The notes beneath the pieces are model-generated. The model was not told the DNA's origin. It was given only the letters and a program-made list of their open reading frames with translations, and searched no databases. Shown one piece after another: positions 1 to 5,749 of a stretch of DNA of 10,020 bases. How positions within the stretch are numbered: the first letter of the stretch is position 1; the number at the start of each line of letters is the position of its first letter. The DNA lies in contig JAFPAK010000100.1 of the NCBI GenBank assembly GCA_017390825.1, forward strand, positions 1 through 10,020. The letters are read 5' to 3'. Position numbers and translations under genes: made by a program. Source of the DNA: Clostridia bacterium (GTDB lineage Bacteria; Bacillota_A; Clostridia; Oscillospirales; Acutalibacteraceae).

Positions 1-189
1 ACAGATAGCAAATGAACAATCATCAAAATACCTCATTGCCCAGATAATAAATGACATTGCCATTATTACCGTTTTGCCCGATCGGACAGCTCCATCACAG
101 ATGATGTTGTCGTATTTCTCGCAGTATTCTTTGGTATGCGCCCATTTAAACAGCAGCTTCTGTTTTTCAGAAAGTGTTGTTATTTGCAA
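1..189 (-). CDS. Phage terminase large subunit, N-terminal part (runs off the window)
   Basis: This is the ATPase/nuclease motor that packages phage DNA into proheads; only the first 63 residues are visible. Reading leftward, the protein begins near MQITTLSEKQKLLFKWAH and reaches a Walker A loop GAVRSGKT at residues 33-40, preceded by the hydrophobic strand NIICD. This arrangement is typical of PBSX-like terminase large subunits in Firmicutes prophages (family knowledge). The start is a TTG at 189-187: an in-frame stop lies just upstream, no ATG is available, and a GGAGG (200-204) sits about 10 nt before it. The gene overlaps the end of the preceding small gene by 10 nt, the usual small-to-large terminase arrangement. 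The nuclease domain is outside the window, so I cannot say whether the gene is intact. Confidence 0.85.
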   Translation of the reverse strand, partial: MQITTLSEKQKLLFKWAHTKEYCEKYDNIICDGAVRSGKTVIMAMSFIIWAMRYFDDCSFAIC

Positions 190-455
190 TCCGCATCTTC
201 CTCCAATGCTTTATAAAGCCTGGAACAGGATGCAGGCCTTTCGCTTTCGCCTGCAAGCTCCATAAGCAGCTTTATTGCAGTATTATCTCCGCTTGATGCC
301 TTCTGATACAGTGCCGCCGTTACAACGGTACCGTTATTTATCTCGCTGTCCTTAAAGCCCATACCTACAAGCATTTTATATTGCTCGTCATTTGGGGCTA
401 ATGACAGCAATTTTGCGAGTGATTTTTCCAGCGGTATATTCCGCCGTTTTGCCAT
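180..455 (-). CDS. Small phage protein preceding the large terminase; candidate small terminase subunit
   Basis: A 91-aa basic-N-terminal protein (MAKRRNIPLEKSLAKLL...) with a mostly helical look. The stretch AALYQKASSGDNTAIKLLMELAGE resembles, in pattern only, the 'small repeated helix' segment of short proteins encoded just before terminase large subunits in Firmicutes phages. I do not recognise a definite family, and no clear helix-turn-helix is visible. The role as DNA-recognition subunit of the packaging motor is inferred from position: its stop codon overlaps the terminase start. I chose the ATG at 455-453 because GGAGG (464-468) lies 8 nt upstream. An in-frame TTG at 470 overlaps that ribosome binding site and is unlikely to be used. 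Confidence 0.6.
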   Translation of the reverse strand: MAKRRNIPLEKSLAKLLSLAPNDEQYKMLVGMGFKDSEINNGTVVTAALYQKASSGDNTAIKLLMELAGESERPASCSRLYKALEEDADCK

Positions 456-485
456 AAGCATTACCTCCAATAGATTTGCAAAATA

Positions 486-517
486 AAAAACACTTCAAAA
501 TATTTTGAAGTGTTTTT
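486..517. terminator. Perfect 32-bp palindrome, bidirectional terminator-like hairpin
   Basis: Two 16-nt arms match perfectly (AAAAACACTTCAAAAT at 486-501 and its reverse complement at 502-517) with no unpaired loop in the DNA. Transcribed either way, the CACTTCAAAA stem is followed by a T run (five Ts on plus, six on minus), as in intrinsic terminators. It lies between the phage genes and the dtd promoter. It would therefore block minus-strand transcription before it reaches the terminase genes unless antitermination occurs. Confidence 0.65.
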
Positions 518-543
518 CCGTGCACGATTTATTTTGCATCATA

Positions 544-573
544 ACTATATCACTTAATAAGCAGGACATTCAA
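544..573 (-). promoter_or_regulatory. Possible minus-strand promoter toward the phage genes
   Basis: On the minus strand, TTGAAT (573-568) and TATAGT (549-544) are separated by 18 nt, a plausible sigma-A spacing. A transcript from it would have to read through the palindrome at 486-517 before reaching the small phage gene. The match is moderate and the region is AT-rich, so chance occurrence is quite possible. Confidence 0.25.
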
Positions 574-580
574 GGACATT
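563..580. repeat. Two AGGACATT direct repeats, 10-bp period, upstream of the dtd promoter
   Basis: AGGACATT occurs at 563-570 and again at 573-580, exactly one helical turn apart. The second copy ends 10 nt before the -35 element of the dtd promoter. Spacing and placement would suit a regulator binding on one face of the helix, but the repeat is short and no regulator is known. Confidence 0.35.
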
Positions 581-590
581 TAAATTTCTC

Positions 591-619
591 TTGCATTATA
601 TAAGCAACCTGATTATAAT
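591..619 (+). promoter_or_regulatory. Sigma-A-type promoter for the dtd operon
   Basis: TTGCAT at 591-596 and a consensus TATAAT at 614-619 are separated by the optimal 17 nt. The predicted transcript start near 626 gives a short leader of about 20 nt before the dtd ribosome binding site. Confidence 0.75.
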
Positions 620-647
620 TAATGTATATATAAATTGAGGTGTTAGC

Positions 648-1082
648 TTGAAAATTGTAGTTCAGCGGGTGAGATCCGCATCGGTAACAGTCGATAATAA
701 TGTGATAGGCAGTATAAACAGCGGCTTTTTGCTTTTGGTAGGTATAGGACACGAGGATACAAAAGAGGATGCTGTGCGCCTTGCAAAAAAGATATCCTCA
801 CTTCGCATCTTCAGCGATGAGAATGATAAGACTAATCTATCTATTCTTGATGTCCGAGGTGCGCTTTTGGTAGTCTCTCAGTTCACGCTTATGGCTGACT
901 GCTCACACGGTAATCGTCCGTCCTTCACAGCGGCAGCAAAGCCTGACACAGCAAAAGCTTTATATGAATTCTTTGTTGAAGAATGCCGTAAGTATATAAG
1001 CAATGTCCAGACCGGTGAATTCGGTGCTGATATGCTTGTATCTATTGAAAACGACGGACCGTTTACTGTTATACTTGAATAG
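648..1082 (+). CDS. dtd: D-aminoacyl-tRNA deacylase (D-Tyr-tRNA(Tyr) deacylase)
   Basis: A cytosolic homodimeric editing enzyme that hydrolyses D-amino acids mischarged onto tRNA, and also glycyl-tRNA(Ala), recycling free tRNA. The protein is 144 aa, normal for bacterial DTD. It has the canonical start MKIVVQRVRSASVTVD, the SQFTL motif at residues 77-81, GNRPSF at 88-93 and the Gly-cisPro motif as NDGPFT at 135-140, where most homologues have NDGPVT. The start is a TTG at 648 with GAGGTG (637-642) upstream; the family's N-terminus begins at exactly this residue. It is the first gene of a tight plus-strand operon, followed after 11 nt by the B6 kinase. Family assignment is secure. Confidence 0.96.
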   Translation: MKIVVQRVRSASVTVDNNVIGSINSGFLLLVGIGHEDTKEDAVRLAKKISSLRIFSDENDKTNLSILDVRGALLVVSQFTLMADCSHGNRPSFTAAAKPDTAKALYEFFVEECRKYISNVQTGEFGADMLVSIENDGPFTVILE

Positions 1083-1093
1083 GAGTGCTTTAT

Positions 1094-1936
1094 TTGAATA
1101 CGCAAAAACGCATTGCGGCAATACACGATATATCAGGCATAGGCAAATGCTCGCTTACGGTTGCATTGCCGATAATATCTGCAGCCGGCATGGAGGCAGC
1201 AGTCATTCCCACCGCTGTTTTGTCAACACATACAGGAGGTCTTACGGGATATACCTACCGTGATCTTTCCGAGGATATTATTCCCTATGCAGAGCATTGG
1301 AAATCATTAGACTTGAAATTCGACGCTATATATACCGGCTTTTTAGGCAGTACTGAGCAGGTAGATAAGGTGATAGAAATTATTGATATGCTCAAAAGTG
1401 ATGATACGCTCGTTATCGTTGACCCTGTTATGGGCGACCATGGCAAGCTTTACAGCACATTTGAAAGCTATTTCCCGAATGAGATGAAAAGACTTTGCAA
1501 AAAAGCAGATATTCTGACTCCGAACATAACGGAAGGCTGCTTACTTTGCGGTATTGATTATAACACACTATCCCGTACAAAAGAAACAGCCGACATGCTG
1601 TATGGCCGTCTTAATAAAATATGCGAAAAAGACATAGTTATTACCGGTGTTGAAAATGGTAATTCAGTCGGCGCAGTTTATTATGAAAGCACCGGCGTTT
1701 CACACGAAGCCTATCGACCGCAGGTAGAGGGCATCTATCATGGAACCGGCGATGTGTTCACAAGTGTTCTTACCGCTGCTGTTGTAAGCGGACAAGCGAA
1801 AAAGAATGCTATCGACATAGCGGTCGAGTTTACAGAAAGAGCCATTGAACGCACAAGAAAAGCCGGAACTGACACACGCTTCGGAGTTCAGTTTGAGCGT
1901 GAGCTGCCGCACTTAATAAACCGTTTAGGTCTGTAA
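1094..1936 (+). CDS. Pyridoxal/pyridoxamine kinase (PdxK/PdxY-like, ribokinase superfamily)
   Basis: An ATP-dependent kinase predicted to phosphorylate the 5'-hydroxyl of pyridoxal, pyridoxine or pyridoxamine in vitamin B6 salvage to PLP. The 280-aa protein has the early glycine segment HDISGIGKCS (11-20), the VDPVMGD strand-loop with D110 to D115, and the anion-hole and catalytic motif HGTGD at 216-220, where D220 should be the base. These are hallmarks of the PdxK/PdxY branch of the ribokinase fold. I start it at the TTG at 1094, not the GTG at 1085: TAGGAG (1080-1085) lies 8 nt upstream, whereas the GTG overlaps that site. The exact substrate preference, and any overlap with ThiD-type HMP kinases, cannot be settled from sequence alone. 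Confidence 0.88.
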   Translation: MNTQKRIAAIHDISGIGKCSLTVALPIISAAGMEAAVIPTAVLSTHTGGLTGYTYRDLSEDIIPYAEHWKSLDLKFDAIYTGFLGSTEQVDKVIEIIDMLKSDDTLVIVDPVMGDHGKLYSTFESYFPNEMKRLCKKADILTPNITEGCLLCGIDYNTLSRTKETADMLYGRLNKICEKDIVITGVENGNSVGAVYYESTGVSHEAYRPQVEGIYHGTGDVFTSVLTAAVVSGQAKKNAIDIAVEFTERAIERTRKAGTDTRFGVQFERELPHLINRLGL

Positions 1937-1937
1937 A

Positions 1938-2825
1938 ATGAGAAATAAGCTTGAGATCACCGTCTGCAAGGATTATGACGGCAGAGATGTTTACTGTGTG
2001 CTGAAGCATAAACTATCAGTAGGCGAGACGCAAATACGACGCGCAAAAAAGCACATCGGCAGCATCCTGCTTAACGGCGAACCCGTATTCACTAACCACA
2101 CCGTAAAAGCCGGTGATGTCGTGACATTCAGAATAAACAATAACAGTAATTCTGATAATATAATTCCGTGTGAGGGCGAACTCGATATTGTATATGAAGA
2201 TGATGATGTGCTGATATTAAACAAACCTGCCGGGCTTGCTACTCATCCATCGGCTCATCATTATCAAAAATCCCTTGCAGGTATGATAATGAATTATTAT
2301 CAAAAGCAGAATAAGAGTTTTGTATTTCGCTGTATTAACCGTCTTGATGTCGGCACATCCGGTCTTACTGTAATCGCTAAGCACGCATATGCGCAACGGA
2401 TCTTATCAAATCAGCTTCATACCGATAGCTTTATCCGCGAATATACAGCCGTTGTTCACGGTATAACAGACAAAGAAGGCTTTGTATCAGCACCTATTAG
2501 GCGCGCTGAAGGAAGCATAATCAAGCGTTGCATAGCACCGGACGGAGCAGATGCCTATACGCAATTTCGCAGAACCGCTACAGTTAACGATATGTCGATT
2601 CTCAGTCTACGTTTAAAAACCGGCAGAACACATCAGATAAGAGTACATATGTCACATATAGGTCACCCACTGGTAGGCGATGATCTGTACGGCATCTGTA
2701 CCAATCTTGTAAAACGTCACGCATTGCACTCATCATATATTTCATTTGTTCAGCCTGTTACGGGTGAGAGGATAGAATTTTCTTCCGATCTTCCCGATGA
2801 TATAACAAGGCTAATTAAACCATAG
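1938..2825 (+). CDS. RluA-family RNA pseudouridine synthase
   Basis: Isomerises specific uridines to pseudouridine in rRNA or tRNA; the target site is not predictable here. The 295-aa protein has an N-terminal S4-like RNA-binding segment (about residues 15-68, with LLNGEPVFTNHTVKAGD). The catalytic domain follows, with DDVLILNKPAGLATHPS, the active-site loop INRLDVGTSGL (catalytic Asp137) and GRTHQIRVHM at 229-238. The usual His before RLD is Asn, a variant I recall in clostridial RluA paralogues. ATG at 1938 is one base after the upstream stop and has no good ribosome binding site, which suggests translational coupling to the B6 kinase. RluD/YlyB- or YhcT-like naming would be a guess. Confidence 0.92.
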   Translation: MRNKLEITVCKDYDGRDVYCVLKHKLSVGETQIRRAKKHIGSILLNGEPVFTNHTVKAGDVVTFRINNNSNSDNIIPCEGELDIVYEDDDVLILNKPAGLATHPSAHHYQKSLAGMIMNYYQKQNKSFVFRCINRLDVGTSGLTVIAKHAYAQRILSNQLHTDSFIREYTAVVHGITDKEGFVSAPIRRAEGSIIKRCIAPDGADAYTQFRRTATVNDMSILSLRLKTGRTHQIRVHMSHIGHPLVGDDLYGICTNLVKRHALHSSYISFVQPVTGERIEFSSDLPDDITRLIKP

Positions 2826-2839
2826 GAAGGGTTTAGTTT

Positions 2840-5347
2840 ATGAAAAGGATTATTGTTCTAATGTTGACTTGTGCAGTTATACTCGGTATGCTATCATTGC
2901 CGGCGATAGCCGAGGATGAAACAGTCTACCTGCACAAATTCAGCGACAGTCTCAACTGCCGTTGGGGTGGCGCTCCCGACACGGTAGAGTACTCAAAAGA
3001 CGGTGCTGTTACATTCAAAAGCACCACTTATTCAAACCAAAAACAATGTAACTATAATGTTGATACTTCGATGGCAACACAAGCCATCGAAGCTGCAAAG
3101 CAAGGCTCCGGTATGGTTGCATTTACCGTGACTATGGGTGAATGCAAGCGTGTAGGCGAGGTCGACTGTAATGCAAATGTTATACTGCGTCTTCAGTTTG
3201 AAGACGGCACACAGCTTTCTTCAAATACATGGCAAGGAAGTAACAGCACGATGGAATACACCATTGATGTACGCTCTGTTACATCTACATTGAAATATGT
3301 ATATGTCTGCGTGCAGAACTATGCAGTAGACGGAATTATTCAGAATACTACATTCTCACCTGTTTATGTGTATGTACCTGTAGATACATCTGACTATTTC
3401 CTTACTTTTTCTGAAAGTAACCGTTACGGATACGGTAATGCACCGGATCTTGTTACATTTAGTGACGATGGCTCATGCACCTTCAAAAATGCTACTGTAA
3501 GCAATCAGAAGCAATGCTATTTCGGCGTTGACAAGACCATTGCACAAACTGCGCTTGATAAGATACATAATGACAATACCAACAAGGTTTACTGCACGGT
3601 TCGAATTGACTCTTGCGTTGATTCATCAGGTAAAGATGCATCAGTCGTTGTTAAGCTCTGGCTGGATACCACCGGTGCGGAAAGCAGTGATCCTGCAATA
3701 ACACAATGGCAAGCCCCCGGCACGACTGTTACATATGAGCTTGATTTAACAAACATCACTTCAGATGTTATACAAGGCTTTTATATTGGCGCTATGAACT
3801 ATTCAATCTCAGGCGGTGTTGCCCCAAATCTTACCTTCTCGCCGATTATGACAATCGTCCCGACACTTTCTGAGCCGGGTGCTGATACAGGCGGATATCT
3901 TATCGAGGAAACAGACAGCGGTGAATGCATCATAACCGATTATATCGGCACAGATGCAGAGCTTGTTATCCCCGAATGCTTTGGTGAGCTAACTGTTACT
4001 GCTATTGGCGAGTCCGCCTTTGCATACAATAACAATATCACTTCTTTGACAGTTCCTGATACTGTAAAAACGATCGGCAAAGAAGCTTTCCGCAAATGTG
4101 AGAAGCTTAAAACTGTATATCTCGGCAAATCCGTTACCGATATAGGCAAGGCGGCATTTGCAGACTGTACCGCACTTAGTGATGTTGAAGTAACAAGTGA
4201 ACTTAAAGAGCTTCCAAATCAGATTTTCTCAAACTGTACTTCGCTTAAAAGTATCACCCTTCCCCGCTCAATCGAAAATATCGGCGTTTTCGCATTCGAC
4301 AATGTCAATGAACTTACTGTTAAAGGATGGCGGATGACCGATGTTCGTGATTACGCAGTGCTGAACAATTTCGGATTTGAGCCTATAAATTCAGGCGATG
4401 CAAATGGCGATGGTGCAGTTAACGGCAAGGATGTGCTTGCGCTTCGCAAGTACATTGTAGGTCTTACAAATGAAATCAATGAGGATGCCTGTGATATCAA
4501 CAGCGACTATAAGCTCAACGGCAAGGATGTGCTTCAGATGCGTAAGCTTATTATCGGTCTTGCAATTGAAAATGATATCACTCCGTTTGACAATTCACTC
4601 TCTGATATTGATAAAATAAAGCAGACCTACTCGCTCGTATGGGCTGATGAGTTCAACGGTGATGAACTCGACGAAAGTGTCTGGAACTACGAAGGAAGCG
4701 GCACACACAGAAACGCTGAATTGCAGGTATATTGCGACAACGCTGATGAGGGCAACGTTTATATGGAGGACGGCTGCTGCGTTATTGAGGCAAGAAAGGA
4801 AAGCCGCCACGGATATGATTACACCAGCGGCTCTATCACTACCTTCGGCACAAAGCAGTTTAAGTACGGCGTTATGGAGATCAATGCAATACTGCCTAAA
4901 AGTCAGGGTGTATGGCCTGCCTTCTGGATGCTCGGCGTAAATCCGGCAACGGGTGTATCAAACTGGCCGGCAACCGGTGAGCTTGATATTATGGAGCTTG
5001 TCGGAGGCGGTATAAACGATAGTACCACACATGGCACAGCACACGCTACCGATGCACAAAACAAACACATCTCAAAGGGTGGCAGTTACATTCTTCCAAA
5101 AGGAACCTTCAACGATGACTTCCACCTTATTGGCGTTCTCTGGACCGAAACAGATATATATTGGTACATTGACGACACGGTATACTTCTCTGTTGATACC
5201 ACCGATCCTGATTATATGTGCTACAATAAATACGAATTCTATTTTATACTCAATCTTGCTATCGGCGGCTCATGGCCGGGCAATCCTGCAGACTCCACCG
5301 AATTCCCGTCAAAATACTATATAGACTATATAAGAGTATATCAATAA
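2840..5347 (+). CDS. Secreted modular GH16 beta-glucanase with tandem novel domains, LRR_5 repeats and internal dockerin
   Basis: An 835-aa extracellular enzyme predicted to cut beta-1,3- or mixed beta-1,3/1,4-glucans (laminarinase/lichenase type). A signal peptide spans residues 1-24 (LSLPAIA, then ED). Two homologous ~160-aa domains follow (about 25-183 and 184-346); both contain WGGAPD/YGNAPD, SNQKQC and NY...TFSP landmarks, and I recognise no family. Residues about 353-512 are BspA-type LRR_5 repeats (IGESAF, IGKEAF, IGKAAF). A type I dockerin occupies about 518-580 with duplicated calcium loops starting at D520 and D552, each with NGKDV and a following basic helix. The GH16 catalytic domain covers 597-835, with GELDIME carrying nucleophile E714, D716 and acid/base E719. 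The spacing ExDxxE is the beta-bulge, laminarinase-like form. AGGAAGG at 2824-2830 supports the ATG at 2840. The gene starts 14 nt after the pseudouridine synthase. Exact substrate is inferred. Confidence 0.93.
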   Translation: MKRIIVLMLTCAVILGMLSLPAIAEDETVYLHKFSDSLNCRWGGAPDTVEYSKDGAVTFKSTTYSNQKQCNYNVDTSMATQAIEAAKQGSGMVAFTVTMGECKRVGEVDCNANVILRLQFEDGTQLSSNTWQGSNSTMEYTIDVRSVTSTLKYVYVCVQNYAVDGIIQNTTFSPVYVYVPVDTSDYFLTFSESNRYGYGNAPDLVTFSDDGSCTFKNATVSNQKQCYFGVDKTIAQTALDKIHNDNTNKVYCTVRIDSCVDSSGKDASVVVKLWLDTTGAESSDPAITQWQAPGTTVTYELDLTNITSDVIQGFYIGAMNYSISGGVAPNLTFSPIMTIVPTLSEPGADTGGYLIEETDSGECIITDYIGTDAELVIPECFGELTVTAIGESAFAYNNNITSLTVPDTVKTIGKEAFRKCEKLKTVYLGKSVTDIGKAAFADCTALSDVEVTSELKELPNQIFSNCTSLKSITLPRSIENIGVFAFDNVNELTVKGWRMTDVRDYAVLNNFGFEPINSGDANGDGAVNGKDVLALRKYIVGLTNEINEDACDINSDYKLNGKDVLQMRKLIIGLAIENDITPFDNSLSDIDKIKQTYSLVWADEFNGDELDESVWNYEGSGTHRNAELQVYCDNADEGNVYMEDGCCVIEARKESRHGYDYTSGSITTFGTKQFKYGVMEINAILPKSQGVWPAFWMLGVNPATGVSNWPATGELDIMELVGGGINDSTTHGTAHATDAQNKHISKGGSYILPKGTFNDDFHLIGVLWTETDIYWYIDDTVYFSVDTTDPDYMCYNKYEFYFILNLAIGGSWPGNPADSTEFPSKYYIDYIRVYQ

Positions 5348-5351
5348 AAGT

Positions 5352-5381
5352 AAAACACCTCCGAATTTTCGGAGGTGTTTT
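5352..5381. terminator. Strong bidirectional intrinsic terminator shared by two convergent genes
   Basis: The 14-nt arms AAAACACCTCCGAA (5352-5365) and TTCGGAGGTGTTTT (5368-5381) are perfect complements around TT, giving a GC-rich CACCTCCG stem flanked by A and T runs. It lies 4 nt after the GH16 stop on the plus strand and 14 nt after the stop of the small minus-strand gene, so it can end both transcripts. Confidence 0.92.
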
Positions 5382-5395
5382 CTTGTCAGCCTGAC

Positions 5396-5503
5396 TTAGC
5401 AGCCACAGCTATTGCTGTTGTTGTTACCGCAGCAAGCAAAGAGTATGATCAAGATGATGATCCACTCGCAGCAACCGTTAGAACCGAAGTTAAAGCAGCT
5501 CAT
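5396..5503 (-). CDS. 35-aa cysteine-rich small protein with hydrophobic core, unknown function
   Basis: The reading frame begins MSCFNFGSNGCCEW and ends ACCGNNNSNSCGC. It encodes 35 residues with seven cysteines (3, 11, 12, 24, 25, 33, 35), and CC pairs bracket a hydrophobic segment WIIILIILF at 14-22. That segment is short for a full membrane crossing, so the peptide may be membrane-associated, spore-associated or disulfide- or metal-bound; these are guesses. Translation is well supported: GGAGG (5512-5516) within a long purine run sits 8 nt before the ATG, and the stop is followed by a strong terminator. It loosely recalls tiny Gly/Cys-rich membrane proteins of Firmicutes such as the YjcZ/SscA sporulation group, but I see no firm match. 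The clear promoter is missing. Confidence 0.72.
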   Translation of the reverse strand: MSCFNFGSNGCCEWIIILIILFACCGNNNSNSCGC

Positions 5504-5516
5504 TCTTCCTTCCTCC

Positions 5517-5675
5517 TTCCTGCCTTCACTAATATCATATTACAGCCGACAAAATGTGTGATTAAATAAGAATTAAAATAAAAAATCAATTTCGTAAAAA
5601 AGTCAGTATTTCAAAGAAAACAAGAGGAATTTCAAGAAATAATGATTTATTCTTGAAATTTGAAAAAATACGGAA
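5517..5675. other. AT-rich intergenic region between the small protein gene and the ctsR promoter
   Basis: This divergent intergenic stretch holds no supportable gene. It should contain the minus-strand promoter of the 35-aa protein; I found no convincing sigma-A boxes. The only clear structure is the inverted repeat at 5628-5660. Confidence 0.5.
5628..5660. repeat. Inverted repeat (AATTTCAAGAA/TTCTTGAAATT) upstream of ctsR
   Basis: AATTTCAAGAAATAA (5628-5642) and TTATTCTTGAAATT (5647-5660) pair around TGAT with one bulged A. There is no T run on either side, so it does not look like a terminator, and it does not match the CIRCE element (TTAGCACTC...). It may be an operator for the divergent small gene or for ctsR. 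Confidence 0.5.
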
Positions 5676-5692
5676 TTTGACCTTTGCTGACC
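5676..5692 (-). promoter_or_regulatory. CtsR operator 1 (minus orientation), over the -35 element
   Basis: Read on the minus strand this is GGTCAGC AAA GGTCAAA, the tandem heptad with 3-nt spacing bound by CtsR dimers; one half-site is slightly degenerate. It covers the TTGACC -35 box of the ctsR promoter. Confidence 0.82.
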
Positions 5693-5705
5693 TTCGATGT
5701 ATTAT
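5677..5705 (+). promoter_or_regulatory. Sigma-A-type promoter of the ctsR-mcsA-mcsB-clpC operon
   Basis: TTGACC at 5677-5682 and TATTAT at 5700-5705 are separated by exactly 17 nt. The start of transcription should be near 5712. The -35 lies inside CtsR operator 1 and the start point inside operator 2, so bound CtsR would exclude RNA polymerase. Confidence 0.8.
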
Positions 5706-5707
5706 AA

Positions 5708-5724
5708 GGTCAAGAAAGGTCAAA
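5708..5724 (+). promoter_or_regulatory. CtsR operator 2 (plus orientation), at the transcription start
   Basis: GGTCAAG AAA GGTCAAA matches the CtsR consensus heptad repeat (A/G)GTCAAA-NAN-(A/G)GTCAAA at all but one position. With operator 1 it forms a larger inverted repeat: 19-nt arms at 5676-5694 and 5706-5724 match at 17 of 19 positions. Confidence 0.88.
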
Positions 5725-5749
5725 TGAATAGAAAGGATCGTATAAATTC

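Noticed and set aside
456..470. TTG at 470 as the start of the small phage protein
   Set aside because: It overlaps the GGAGG site that serves the ATG at 455.
471..647. tRNA gene or clear att core at the phage-host junction
   Set aside because: No tRNA cloverleaf or CCA end is visible, and a direct repeat partner cannot be seen without the other end of the phage region.
1085..1093. GTG at 1085 as the start of the B6 kinase
   Set aside because: It overlaps the TAGGAG ribosome binding site; the TTG at 1094 has ideal spacing from it.
1938..2825. Loss-of-function in the pseudouridine synthase because NRLD replaces HRLD
   Set aside because: The catalytic Asp and the GRTHQIRVH motif are intact; Asn at this place is a tolerated variant as far as I recall.
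4647..4940. 97-codon plus-strand frame inside the GH16 gene (and a similar one at 5031-5324)
   Set aside because: Both are out-of-frame shadows within a well-conserved catalytic domain and have no ribosome binding site or recognisable sequence.
5375..5569. Plus-strand 64-codon reading frame after the GH16 gene
   Set aside because: It starts inside the terminator, has no ribosome binding site, and lies antisense to the better supported 35-aa gene.
5628..5660. CIRCE (HrcA) operator upstream of ctsR
   Set aside because: The arms AATTTCAAGAA do not resemble TTAGCACTC and the 4-nt spacing differs from the 9 nt of CIRCE.
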